NCBI GenBank assembly: GCA_030523775.1 | Contig: JAUNHW010000003.1 | Location: 62,001-126,000, forward strand | DNA length: 64,000 nt | Direction: 5' to 3' | Source: Akkermansia sp. | GTDB taxonomy: Bacteria; Verrucomicrobiota; Verrucomicrobiia; Verrucomicrobiales; Akkermansiaceae | Shown: piece by piece, positions 53,473 through 62,040 of the stretch | How the letters are laid out: every line of letters begins with the position of its first letter | Numbering within the stretch: the first letter of the stretch is position 1 | Program-made: the position numbers and the translations under genes | The notes under the pieces: generated by a model | What the model saw: the letters and a program-made list of their open reading frames with translations, nothing else | The model's database searches: none | What the model was told of the DNA's origin: nothing

Positions 53473-55365
53473 CTACTTGGCGGGATAGATGTTGATTTCC
53501 GCGGCGGATGAGCCGGAGCCCTCGATGGAGCGAGTGGCGGTGAAGCGGAAGAAGCGAGCCTCCACGGGGGAGAAGTCCACCCGCTGCTCAATGGGGTTGG
53601 CGCGCAGGTTGCCGAACTCGCCCTCGCTCACCTTCTTCCAGTTCTTGCCGTTCGCGCTCACCTCCAGGGTGTAGCGGTCCGTCATATCCTTCACGGTACC
53701 GTCTTGGCGCGGCGTGTAGGAGAATGCGGCAATCTTCTGCTTCTGCCCCATGTCCACGGTGATGGAGGCGGGGCACTTGTCGGAATGCCACATGGTGTCC
53801 TCCTTGCCATCAATGGCGGCGGCTCCCTTCTTGCTCGTCCAGGAGCCCTTGGCCAACCCGGTGTCTTGCACGGCGGGGGCTGTCACGGACGCGATGTCCG
53901 GCATCTTCAGCAGGGAGAGCTCGCTGATGCAGGGGCAGGCGCGGCTCTTGGTGATGCGCAGGCGCACCTTGTCCGTGGTGGTGGGTTGCACGCGTCGCAT
54001 CACCTGGTTGCCGATGCTCTTGCCGGCGGCTTCCTCCTTGTCGATGGTCTGCCACTGTCCGTCCACCCAGGCATCGATGGCGAAGTCCTGCACGCGCTGG
54101 CCCAGGCGAATCTGCTCGCGGACGCGCACCACGTCGAACGTGGCGGGCTTCTTGAGCTGCAGCTCCACCTCGCCCGTGGTCACCTTGTCGTCCGTGCACC
54201 AGTAGGATTCGATGTCGCCGTCCGTCAGCTTTTCCGGGCCGAAGTTCTTCGCGTCGTTGCCGCGCACGTTGCTGGCCTTGCCCTTGGCGCCCTTCGCAAA
54301 GTCCGTGGCCAGCAGCTGGCGGCGCGCCTCGCCGAAGCGCAGCAGGGCGTCCACGTCCGCCGGGTCAAGCTGCCCGTCGCGGTTGGCCGCCACGTTCAGG
54401 ATGAGGTTGGCGCCGTAGCCCACGCTCTTCATGTACACGTCGTCCATGAGCTTCTGAGGGCTTTTCACGCGGCCTTCCTGGTTGGGGTGCCAGAACCAGC
54501 CGGAGCCGTTGATGGTGGTGTCCGCCTCCAGCGCGAGCCACTTCTCGCTCTTGTCGGGCGTGTCTGCCAGCGTGCGGGGATGGCGCTCGTTGGCGGCGTT
54601 CTCCGTGTTGATGACGTTCCAGTAGGGGTATTTCACGAAGCCCTGCTCGGAGCCGCCCCAGGAGGCGTCACCGCGTCCCGCGGCGCCCCAGATGATGCAG
54701 TTGGGCTGCAGCTTGCGGATGAGCTTCACCACGTCCGCGAACTTGTAGTAGTCGTCCGCCTTGCCGATGTTGCGCCTCTCCTTGGCGCCGCCGTAGAAAC
54801 CGTCGCCGCCGTTGGCGCCGTCGAACCAGATTTCGAAGATGTTGCCGTACTTGGTGAGCAGCTCCTCAATCTGCTTGTAGTAGACCTTCAGGTAGCCGGG
54901 GCGGCCGTACTCCGCGCAGTTGCGGTCCCAGGGGGAGAGGTACACGCCGAAGCGCATGCCGTGGTTCTTGCAGGCGGTGGAGAATTCGCGCGCCACATCG
55001 CCCTTGCCCTTTTTCCACGGGGATTGGGAGATGTTGTGCTTGGTGGCCTTGGTCTGCCAGAGGCAGAAGCCATCATGGTGCTTGGCGGTGTAGATCATGC
55101 CCTTCATGCCGGCCTGCTTGAAGGTGGAGACGATTTTGTCCGCATCGAACTTGGTGGGGTTGAACATGGCGGGGTCCTCGTCTCCGTATCCCCATTCCTT
55201 GTTGGTGTAGGTATTGAGACCGAAATGGACGAAGGCGTACCACTCCATGCGTTGCCACTGGATTTGCTGTTCCGTGGGCACGGCGCCGCAGGGTGCGGGA
55301 GGATTGGCGGCCCCTGCGGTGGAAGCCAGCGCCAGGAGGGCGGTGATGATGTGTTTCGTGTTCAT
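53473..55365 (-). CDS. Secreted alpha-L-fucosidase (GH29) with C-terminal discoidin/CBM32-like domains
   Basis: A 630-residue protein with a signal peptide (about 1-19). The GH29 barrel spans about 25-350: WYAFVHFGLNTYT with His 48, YTAKHHDGFCLW (His 96, His 97), and EIWFDGANGGDG with nucleophile Asp 182. Two beta-sandwich domains of F5/8 type C or CBM32 type follow (about 360-490 and 500-628, the latter beginning WTSKKGAAAIDGKEDTMWHSD). It releases alpha-L-fucose from glycans such as mucin or blood-group antigens; linkage preference is not readable. It is unusually placed between an ABC exporter operon and prmA, with its ATG overlapping the previous stop. Confidence 0.95.
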   Translation of the reverse strand: MNTKHIITALLALASTAGAANPPAPCGAVPTEQQIQWQRMEWYAFVHFGLNTYTNKEWGYGDEDPAMFNPTKFDADKIVSTFKQAGMKGMIYTAKHHDGFCLWQTKATKHNISQSPWKKGKGDVAREFSTACKNHGMRFGVYLSPWDRNCAEYGRPGYLKVYYKQIEELLTKYGNIFEIWFDGANGGDGFYGGAKERRNIGKADDYYKFADVVKLIRKLQPNCIIWGAAGRGDASWGGSEQGFVKYPYWNVINTENAANERHPRTLADTPDKSEKWLALEADTTINGSGWFWHPNQEGRVKSPQKLMDDVYMKSVGYGANLILNVAANRDGQLDPADVDALLRFGEARRQLLATDFAKGAKGKASNVRGNDAKNFGPEKLTDGDIESYWCTDDKVTTGEVELQLKKPATFDVVRVREQIRLGQRVQDFAIDAWVDGQWQTIDKEEAAGKSIGNQVMRRVQPTTTDKVRLRITKSRACPCISELSLLKMPDIASVTAPAVQDTGLAKGSWTSKKGAAAIDGKEDTMWHSDKCPASITVDMGQKQKIAAFSYTPRQDGTVKDMTDRYTLEVSANGKNWKKVSEGEFGNLRANPIEQRVDFSPVEARFFRFTATRSIEGSGSSAAEINIYPAK

Positions 55366-57596
55366 AAGTCAAGCATGTCTCCGGCTAGCCCCTGCGCGTC
55401 CTCATAGCGCAGAATGAATAATTCCCCGGTCTCCCCGAGCCTGCCGTAGAAGAAGGGAGTGTCCGATGTGTTGTCGCCCGGCACTATCTGTATGGTGCGG
55501 GTTTCCCTGTGGGTTTTCGGTGCGGCCGCGACCGGCTCGCTGAACGGGTCTTCCTGCCCGGCGGCGTTCAAGAGCTCCTCCGGCGTGCCGTCCGTGGTCT
55601 CCACCTGCGGGTGGGCGTCATCCATCAGCGCGCGGTCTGCGGCGCTGGTGTCCGCCAGCTCCAGTTCCACCTTTACGGAGAACACGGGATTCTGCAGCGC
55701 CTTGAGCGCGTCCTCGTCCGTGGGGTCCAGCCATTGCGCCACCTTGAGCTGCTGGAGGCTGCGCAGGTAGTATTCCGCGCGGTGGATGTTGATGTTGGGG
55801 GTCACGTCCTTGTCGCCCAGTCTGCCGGTCCAGGATTCGCCGATGTGGTCGTAGTCCATGACGAGGGGGGCCTGCTTGTAGCCGAGGGTGAGGCGGCGCA
55901 CGGCGGAGATGGGGATTTCCGCCACGTTGCGGTTTTTCCACTTGGCGGGGCGCAGGGAGACGAGGCGGGTGAACTTGGTGTTGAGGCGGAAGACGGAGCT
56001 GCCGCCCAGCTCCATGCCGAACCAGGCCGCCTTGCCGGTGGCGGGGTCCGCATGGCGGCTGATGAGGAAGGTGCGGGCCTCCCGGTCCTTCACCAGCGGC
56101 AGGTCGCAGCCGAAGATGATGGCGCGCACGTTGCAGGGGTTGGGCAGCACGGAGAGCACGTAGTTGGGCGTGTCCAGCCCGTATGCGGCCGCCATGGGCG
56201 CGGTGTCCTCGCCCGGCTTGGCATCCGCCGCCACGGCATCCACGGGTATGTCCCGCATGCCGTGCAGCAGGCTCACCACGGCGTTGTTCTCCGCCTTGCG
56301 GAAAGGTTGCTGCCCCTCGGCGTACATCCACTGGTCGTTCACGGCGCCCTCCGTGTTGCCGGGGATTTTCACCAGGCGAATGGAGTCTGCGGAGCGCAGG
56401 GAGCGGATGGAGATGCGGGCCACATCGTTGGCGGCCAGGTCGGAGAATTGGTGGGAGCGCAGCTCGTCTGCGGTGAGCTCCAAGCTGCGGGTGTAGGCGG
56501 GGCGGTTGCCGGATTTGATTTGCGCCAGGGCCTTCTCCGGCAGGATGGGCAGCTCCAGCATGCCGTTCAGGAGCGTGGCGTAGGTGCCGCCGCGCTGCAC
56601 GTCCTCGCATGCCTGCAGCAGGAACACGGAATCGCGGTCCGGCACCTTGGCGTAGCGGTAGGTGCGCTTGTCGTCCTCTGCCGTGAACTCCGGGTACAGG
56701 TCAATCTGCATGGGTTGCTCACCCCAGGAGCCGCGCAGCTGCACGCGCATTTCCGGCTTCTCCGGCAGCTTGGCGTCCGCCGGGCCGAGCACGCGCCTGG
56801 CCCGCAGCTTCAGCAGGTCCAGCAGCACGCCGTCCGCCTTGTCACGGTCCGCCGCCGCCAGCACGGGCGCGGTGATGGCCCAATCCGCCTCTGCGCTGAC
56901 GCGCTGCAGGGTGATGTCCTGCTGTCCTTCGCGCTGCAGGGTGATGCCCAGGATGGTGTCGGGGTCGAAGAGCAGGGGGTGGGGGTCGCGCAGGGATTCC
57001 AGCCCTTCCTTGAAGATGGGCAGGATGTTGCACGTGACCACGTGGATGCGCTTGTCGCGCCCGTAGAAATCCGTGCGCAGGTAGACGGTGGGGATGATGT
57101 CCTTGCCGTTGCCGGCGTCCGCCATCCAGGGGGAGGTGCTGCCCAGGGTGTAGCGTGCCACGGTGTGGCGCTTGCCGCCCTGGTGAGCGGGGGCCTTGAG
57201 CGTGATGGTGTGCGGGGTGGTTTCCACGCCGAATTCGCGCAGGCTTTGGCGGGTGGTGTTGTTGAGGGGCAGGGTGTCCACCAGCCGCGTCTTGGCGGTG
57301 AAGGTGAGGATGGCTTCCGCGGCGGCGGCAGACATGCGGTCGCGGAAGGGTTTTTCAATCCACCACACGCCGCGCTCGTCCCGCGTGCACACAATCTCGT
57401 CGTGCAGGTCGCGTATGCGTATCCAGTCCACGTTTTCCAGCTGCGCCAGGTTGCCCGCGGAGAACAGGGGCATGCCGGGCTCGAAGCGGTACCAGCCCGT
57501 GATGCGGGAGAGGTTGCCGTCCACGGCCAGGAACACGCCCATGGTTACCGTGAGCGCGGCCAGCAGGGCCAGGAGGATGGTTTTGATGGCGTGCAT
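55362..57596 (-). CDS. DUF4340-type protein of a gliding-type ABC system
   Basis: A 744-residue protein with an N-terminal membrane anchor (about 5-25, TILLALLAALTVTMGVFLAV) and a large exported domain. VDWIRIRDLHDEIVCTRDERGVWWIEKPFRDRM near residues 55-88 and later repeats of strand-rich segments match the DUF4340 family, which accompanies GldG-like proteins and ABC-2 permeases in many bacteria. It probably forms the periplasmic part of the complex encoded by the three genes upstream. It begins 11 bp after the GldG-like gene and overlaps the fucosidase by ATGA. Confidence 0.8.
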   Translation of the reverse strand: MHAIKTILLALLAALTVTMGVFLAVDGNLSRITGWYRFEPGMPLFSAGNLAQLENVDWIRIRDLHDEIVCTRDERGVWWIEKPFRDRMSAAAAEAILTFTAKTRLVDTLPLNNTTRQSLREFGVETTPHTITLKAPAHQGGKRHTVARYTLGSTSPWMADAGNGKDIIPTVYLRTDFYGRDKRIHVVTCNILPIFKEGLESLRDPHPLLFDPDTILGITLQREGQQDITLQRVSAEADWAITAPVLAAADRDKADGVLLDLLKLRARRVLGPADAKLPEKPEMRVQLRGSWGEQPMQIDLYPEFTAEDDKRTYRYAKVPDRDSVFLLQACEDVQRGGTYATLLNGMLELPILPEKALAQIKSGNRPAYTRSLELTADELRSHQFSDLAANDVARISIRSLRSADSIRLVKIPGNTEGAVNDQWMYAEGQQPFRKAENNAVVSLLHGMRDIPVDAVAADAKPGEDTAPMAAAYGLDTPNYVLSVLPNPCNVRAIIFGCDLPLVKDREARTFLISRHADPATGKAAWFGMELGGSSVFRLNTKFTRLVSLRPAKWKNRNVAEIPISAVRRLTLGYKQAPLVMDYDHIGESWTGRLGDKDVTPNINIHRAEYYLRSLQQLKVAQWLDPTDEDALKALQNPVFSVKVELELADTSAADRALMDDAHPQVETTDGTPEELLNAAGQEDPFSEPVAAAPKTHRETRTIQIVPGDNTSDTPFFYGRLGETGELFILRYEDAQGLAGDMLDL

Positions 57597-57607
57597 TGCG
57601 GCTTGGC

Positions 57608-59137
57608 TTAGTGGCGGCGGGTGTTCCAGACGATGAGGGCGATGAGCAGGGCGCAGAGGGGCATCACCAGCAGGGTGAGCGTTTCCAGCATGCTGCGGGA
57701 GTGGCGGTTCAGGTCAATCTTCACCGTCATGTCGTGGTTGGCGCTCTTGCCGGCGTATTCCGGGCGGTCGCTCATCCAGGACCACAGGGAGTGCAGGTAG
57801 TCCCGCTGTTCGGCGCGCGCGTTGTCGCGCAGGAGCACATCCGTGCTGCCCAGCACCAGGAGTGTCGACATGTCGTTGGGGTGCTGCGGGTTGCCGCGGG
57901 TCACGGCGGCTTCCAGGCAGAGCGGCCCCTCGCGGTCCTCGCGCGGGGTGAAGGTGGGGTTGAGTTCCAGGCGCGTTTCGCCGTAGTATTCCGCCGTGGT
58001 CATGAGCAGGGGGAATATGGTGAGCTTGCGCATGCTGGCGTCTGCCTCGTCCGCATGTTCCAGGGTGAGGGACATGCACTGGCCCTCCAGGTGGGTGGTG
58101 CCGTTCCAGAAGCTCTTGGTGCAGTTAAGGCTGCGCGGGAAGACGGCGGAGATGTCGAAATAGGCGCGGGAGCGGTCGCGCAGCAGCACGCGGTCTGCAT
58201 TGGGGCGGATGCCCTGTTCGCGCAGGAAGCGGTAGAGGTAGGGCAGCTTCTCCGTGAGCGTGGGGTTGAGCGCCACAAAGATGGAGTTGCGGCCTTCCCG
58301 TTCCCAGAACTCGCGCACCACGTCCATTTCCTTTTCCGTGAAGTCCGTGCTCGGGGAGACGATGAGCAGCCCCTCCGCATCGTCCGGCAGGCGGTCCACC
58401 TGCCCCACGTCCACCCAGGAGAGCTGGATGTTCAGGGAGTTCGTGATGTCGCCGATGAGCTCCAGCAGCTTCTGGTCGTCGCGCGACACGCCGCCCTTGC
58501 CCTCCACGGCGTACATGTGGCGCATGTTGCCCTCCACGGCTTCCGTGAGCGCACCGCACACCACCTCGTCCATCATGAGCGCCACGGCGCGGCGCGTTTC
58601 GTCCGGCAGGGTCTCGTACTTCACGAAGGCGGTTCCCGGGCGTATGCGCACGTGCTGGCGGTCACCCTGCTGCTCCTCAAAGGTCTTGATGGGTTGGGTG
58701 GGGTCCTTGCGGGCATCCACCACGCAGAGGTTCTGGTTGAAGTCGATGCCGTATATCTGGGAGATTTCGCGGGCGCGGTTGGGCTGGCGCATGGGGTCGA
58801 AATACTCCACCTCCACCTTGCCGTTGCCGTGGCGCACGTATTCCTCCAGCAGGTAGCGCATGCGGGCGTAGTTGGGGGTGGAGCGCTTGAAGGCGAAGAT
58901 GATGCGCACGGGGGTCTCGCGCTTCTGGATGCGGTCGCTCTTCAGCACGTTCTGCGTGCGCTCGGAGATGGAGAAGCGCTGCTCCTCGCCGGTGAGGTCC
59001 TTGCGGGCGTACTCGTGGCAGCCTATGTAGTTGCAGGCGATGACGATGACCGCCAGCAGCAGGAGGTTGAGCCAGGCAAGCGGGTTGCCCTTGGGCTTGC
59101 GGGCGTCCGGGTGCCCGGTGTATTCGTTCGTGCTCAT
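57608..59137 (-). CDS. GldG-like ABC-transporter auxiliary protein
   Basis: A 509-residue protein with one membrane helix near each end (about 22-40, WLNLLLLAVIVIACNYIGC, and 480-503, LTLLVMPLCALLIALIVW). The large exported domain between them has RFSISERTQNVLKSDRIQKRETPVRIIFAF and EGLLIVSPSTDFTEKEMDVVREFWERGG-like segments, typical of the ABC_transp_aux/GldG family. In Bacteroidota GldG works with GldA and GldF in gliding motility; outside gliding bacteria the same set occurs with no known cargo. It lies 27 bp after the permease. Confidence 0.85.
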   Translation of the reverse strand: MSTNEYTGHPDARKPKGNPLAWLNLLLLAVIVIACNYIGCHEYARKDLTGEEQRFSISERTQNVLKSDRIQKRETPVRIIFAFKRSTPNYARMRYLLEEYVRHGNGKVEVEYFDPMRQPNRAREISQIYGIDFNQNLCVVDARKDPTQPIKTFEEQQGDRQHVRIRPGTAFVKYETLPDETRRAVALMMDEVVCGALTEAVEGNMRHMYAVEGKGGVSRDDQKLLELIGDITNSLNIQLSWVDVGQVDRLPDDAEGLLIVSPSTDFTEKEMDVVREFWEREGRNSIFVALNPTLTEKLPYLYRFLREQGIRPNADRVLLRDRSRAYFDISAVFPRSLNCTKSFWNGTTHLEGQCMSLTLEHADEADASMRKLTIFPLLMTTAEYYGETRLELNPTFTPREDREGPLCLEAAVTRGNPQHPNDMSTLLVLGSTDVLLRDNARAEQRDYLHSLWSWMSDRPEYAGKSANHDMTVKIDLNRHSRSMLETLTLLVMPLCALLIALIVWNTRRH

Positions 59138-59164
59138 GGAAATGGGGAAGGGGGACGGAATGGT

Positions 59165-59992
59165 TCAGCGGTGCCAGCGGCGGTAGTCCACAATGCGCTT
59201 GGTGAGCGCCAGCGTGAACACGGTGAGGGTGAGGTAGAGCACCAGCGGGCGCGTATCCAGCAGCCCGCGGGAGAAGGCGCCCACCTGCTCCGTGCAGGAG
59301 AGGTAGTGGAAGGCCGGGGCTGCGGGGAATTCTCCCCAGAGCTCCGTTACGCGGCCTGCAAAGTAGAACATGATCATGAAGCAGGTGGTGATGATGCCCG
59401 CGATAATCTGGCTGCGCGTGAGGGATGAGCACAGCACGCCCACCGCAATGAAGAACGCCCCGGCCAGCGCCAGGATGCAGTACGGGCCCACCCAGTCCGC
59501 GAGCGTGTAGGAGATGCAGCCCTCCGGGGTCACTCCGTAGCGCACGCTGGTGTACCAGTTGCCTATCTCGCTCATCCACGGATACAGGTACATGGGCAGC
59601 CACAGCAGCAGGTAGAACAGGTACGCCGCGAAATACTTGCCCAGCACAATCTGCCCCGTCGTCACGGGCGCGGTGAGCAGGCCCTCCAGCGTGCCCTGCC
59701 GCTCCTCGTCCGCGAAGGTGCGCATGGTGATGAGCGGGAAGATGAAGATGAAGTAGAACCAGAAGTTCACGCTGCCGAGCATGTAGTACATCACGCTCTC
59801 GCCGCTGGCCTTGGCCATGGTTTGGATGACCGCCTGCAGCCAGAAGCCCTCCAGCGCCATGGTGCAGGCCAGGATGACCCAGCCGAACGGCGTGCAGAGG
59901 TAGGAGCGCAGCTCCTTGCAGAAGATGGTGAGGAACGCGCGCAGGCTGCTGCGCGTACGCTTGATTTCTTGGGTTGTTGCAGTGTCTGCCAT
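59165..59992 (-). CDS. ABC-2 type permease (GldF-like)
   Basis: A 275-residue membrane protein with six predicted helices. After a basic cytoplasmic start, FLTIFCKELRSYLCTPFGWVI is the ABC-2 N-terminal motif, followed by FYFIFIFPLITMRTFADEERQGTLEGLLTAPVTTGQIVLGKY, the most conserved stretch of the family. It forms the membrane channel with the ATPase encoded 17 bp upstream. Its closest functional parallels are GldF and NosY-type permeases. Confidence 0.92.
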   Translation of the reverse strand: MADTATTQEIKRTRSSLRAFLTIFCKELRSYLCTPFGWVILACTMALEGFWLQAVIQTMAKASGESVMYYMLGSVNFWFYFIFIFPLITMRTFADEERQGTLEGLLTAPVTTGQIVLGKYFAAYLFYLLLWLPMYLYPWMSEIGNWYTSVRYGVTPEGCISYTLADWVGPYCILALAGAFFIAVGVLCSSLTRSQIIAGIITTCFMIMFYFAGRVTELWGEFPAAPAFHYLSCTEQVGAFSRGLLDTRPLVLYLTLTVFTLALTKRIVDYRRWHR

Positions 59993-60009
59993 GGGTTGGG
60001 GAAGGGGGG

Positions 60010-60951
60010 TTAGTCTCGGCGAGTCATTTCCACGAACACGTCCTCCAGGCTGGGAATGTGGCGGTACACGTGGCGCAGCGCACCACCGTGCGCCGTCACA
60101 ATGGCCGCTGCCTTCTCGCGCGTGTCCGTGCCCGGCTCCGCGCGCAGCACCAGCCGGTGCCAGCCGTCCGGTTGGGGGTCCTCCACCATCACCTTCTTGA
60201 TGGGTTCCAGGGCCTCCAGCTCCGCCACCACGGGGTCCAGCTCGCCCTTGAACTCAATGGACACGCGCCCTGCGGCGCGCAGCCCGGCGGTGAGGTTGGC
60301 GGGGGTGTCCGCAGCCTTGATTTCTCCCTGGTCGATGATGATGACCTTGTTGCAGATCATCTCCACCTCGCTGAGGATGTGTGTGGAGAGAATGACGGTG
60401 TGCTCCTCCGCCAGCGAGCGTATCAGTTCGCGTATCTGGCGGATTTGGTTGGGGTCCAGCCCGTTGGTGGGCTCGTCCAGGATGAGCAGGTCCGGGTTGC
60501 CCAGCAGGGCATCCGCCAGGCCTGTGCGCTGCCGGTAGCCCTTGGAGAGCGTGGAAATCATGTTCCTGCGCTTGGGCTCCAGGCCGCAGCGGTCAATGGC
60601 CCAGCCCACCTGTTGGCGCACGCTGGAGCCGCAGATGCCTTTCAGCTTGGCGCGGTACTCCAGGTAGTCGTACACGCGCATGTCCTCGTAGAGCGGCACG
60701 TTTTCCGGCATGTAGCCTAGGTGGCGGCGGGCCTCCAGAGGCTCGTCCAGAATATCGTGCCCGGCAATGCAGGCCGTGCCGCTGCTGGGGGGCAGGTAGC
60801 CCGTGAGCATCTTCATCGTGGTGGTTTTCCCGGCGCCGTTGGGCCCCAGGAAACCCACAATCTCCCCCTTGTCCACGGAAAAGCTTGCATCGCGTACCGC
60901 CACAAAGCGGCCGAAGCTCTTGTGCAAGTGCTGCGCTGTCACCATACTCAT
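60010..60951 (-). CDS. ABC transporter ATPase (GldA-like)
   Basis: A 313-residue ATPase. Walker A GPNGAGKTTT lies at about 36-45, the Q-loop-region GYMPENVPLYEDMRV follows, then the signature LSKGYRQRTGLADALL (GYRQR in place of GGQ), Walker B LLILDEPTNGLDPNQ, and the H-loop STHILSEV. The C-terminal 90 residues form the usual regulatory domain of ABC-2 ATPases. It powers the GldF-like permease downstream. It is first gene of a nine-gene minus-strand run. The start at 60951 is closest to the promoter; an ATG two codons later (60945) is also possible. Confidence 0.93.
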   Translation of the reverse strand: MSMVTAQHLHKSFGRFVAVRDASFSVDKGEIVGFLGPNGAGKTTTMKMLTGYLPPSSGTACIAGHDILDEPLEARRHLGYMPENVPLYEDMRVYDYLEYRAKLKGICGSSVRQQVGWAIDRCGLEPKRRNMISTLSKGYRQRTGLADALLGNPDLLILDEPTNGLDPNQIRQIRELIRSLAEEHTVILSTHILSEVEMICNKVIIIDQGEIKAADTPANLTAGLRAAGRVSIEFKGELDPVVAELEALEPIKKVMVEDPQPDGWHRLVLRAEPGTDTREKAAAIVTAHGGALRHVYRHIPSLEDVFVEMTRRD

Positions 60952-60962
60952 ATCGCGCGCAT

Positions 60963-60991
60963 ATATTACCACGGCGCGCGCGCGTATGCAA
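60963..60991 (-). promoter_or_regulatory. Sigma-70-like promoter for the nine-gene ABC-fucosidase-prmA-tsaB run
   Basis: Minus-strand TTGCAT and TAATAT are separated by 17 bp. The -10 ends 11 bp before the ATG at 60951, predicting a leader of about 5 nt. The largest gap in the run below it is 27 bp, and I see no other promoter that clearly starts a new unit. Confidence 0.65.
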
Positions 60992-61027
60992 ACCTTATAT
61001 CCCTGCACGCACTCCGTGTTTTTGGGC

Positions 61028-61057
61028 TTGATGGGCGGGTGGTGCCTGTGCTATAAG
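61028..61057 (+). promoter_or_regulatory. Sigma-70-like promoter for the two small genes
   Basis: TTGATG and TATAAG are separated by 18 bp, 8 bp before the ATG at 61066. Confidence 0.65.
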
Positions 61058-61065
61058 CGTGGCGT

Positions 61066-61347
61066 ATGGCAGCAGATTTCAGTATCGGGCGGGAGGAGCT
61101 GGCAGACGCCATTGTGGAGCTCAATTCCATGAGCCCCTGTGATGGCGTCATCATGACCCGCAGCGGCGGGGTGAAGGCCGGCTACGCTGCAGATGCAGAT
61201 TTCCTCTGCATGCTCATTCCCGCGCCCGTGCTCGCCCGCCAGCTCACGGCAGACGGCCTCTCGTCATACACCGGCAAGGAGCTCCGCAAGTGGGCGGAGG
61301 CGTACGATACCGCGCCCCTGCTGGAGAAGGTTGCCGCCGCCAGATAG
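61066..61347 (+). CDS. Small conserved-looking protein of unknown function
   Basis: A 93-residue soluble protein. It opens with a helix (GREELADAIVELNSM), then a short strand (DGVIMTRSGGVKAGYAADADFLCMLIPA), and ends with helices (TGKELRKWAEAYDTAPLLEKVAAA). A compact alpha/beta domain is likely. No family or motif is recognised and no signal peptide is present. The promoter 8 bp upstream and 22-bp spacing to the next gene support it as a real gene and a two-gene operon. Confidence 0.6.
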   Translation: MAADFSIGREELADAIVELNSMSPCDGVIMTRSGGVKAGYAADADFLCMLIPAPVLARQLTADGLSSYTGKELRKWAEAYDTAPLLEKVAAAR

Positions 61348-61369
61348 TTTTTACCTTTCCCTCAAATCC

Positions 61370-61804
61370 ATGAACAAGCATCTCATTCCCGTATTTGCAC
61401 TGGCCGCCCTGGTGGGCGCCGCTCCCCTGGCGCACGCCGATGGCGACGCCAAGGAGGACCGCCTTACCGCCAAGGCGCTCAAGGCCGACAGCAAGGCTTT
61501 CATGAAGCTCCAGAAGAAGGCACTGGGCATCGTGAAGGGAATTCACGACAACAAGGGAGCCCAGCGCGCTCTCCAGCAGGTGCAGAAGCTTTACGGGCTC
61601 GGTGGCAAGAAGGATACCGCCATGGGCAGCAAGAAGGATCCCAACGCTGCCCCCGGCGAGCTCAAGCTGGATGAGAAGAGCCAGGAGCAGTACGACAAGC
61701 TCATGGACAACCTCTCCACGGAAGAGGGCCGCATCCGCGACGAGGGAGTGGACGCCGCGGAGCTGGACGATGTCCTGAAGATTATCCGCAACGCGCGGCC
61801 CTGA
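61370..61804 (+). CDS. Small exported protein of unknown function
   Basis: A 144-residue protein with a signal peptide (MNKHLIPVFALAALVGAAPLAHA, cleaved after residue 23). The mature part is charged, rich in Lys, Asp and Leu and mostly helical (LTAKALKADSKAFMKLQKKA, DNKGAQRALQQVQKLYG), with a short Gly/Lys/Asp-rich centre and an acidic C-terminal helix. No family is recognised. It lies 22 bp after the previous small gene. The following 236 bp (61805-62040) contain one imperfect 10-bp hairpin (about 61835-61857) and the rimO promoter. Confidence 0.65.
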   Translation: MNKHLIPVFALAALVGAAPLAHADGDAKEDRLTAKALKADSKAFMKLQKKALGIVKGIHDNKGAQRALQQVQKLYGLGGKKDTAMGSKKDPNAAPGELKLDEKSQEQYDKLMDNLSTEEGRIRDEGVDAAELDDVLKIIRNARP

Positions 61805-62004
61805 ACCGCCGCTGCGCTTGCCCGAATCCTCCAACAGGCGGGGCCCAGCCCTGCCTGTGCCCATGCACCCCGGCCCCCAAACGGAAAGGCACTGTATACC
61901 ACAAGGCGGGCGAGATGTCAAGAACGCAGGGCGGCATGCGGGCATGTTTCTATACCGGTGGCGGTGGATTTTGGGGGATAAATTTCCAAACTCTGCAAAA
62001 AGGC

Positions 62005-62034
62005 TTCACAGGGTGCTTGCGGAAATGTTAGGAT
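62005..62034 (+). promoter_or_regulatory. Sigma-70-like promoter for rimO
   Basis: TTCACA and TAGGAT are separated by 18 bp. The -10 ends 6 bp before the ATG at 62041, so the message should be leaderless. Confidence 0.5.
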
Positions 62035-62040
62035 GGCGCC

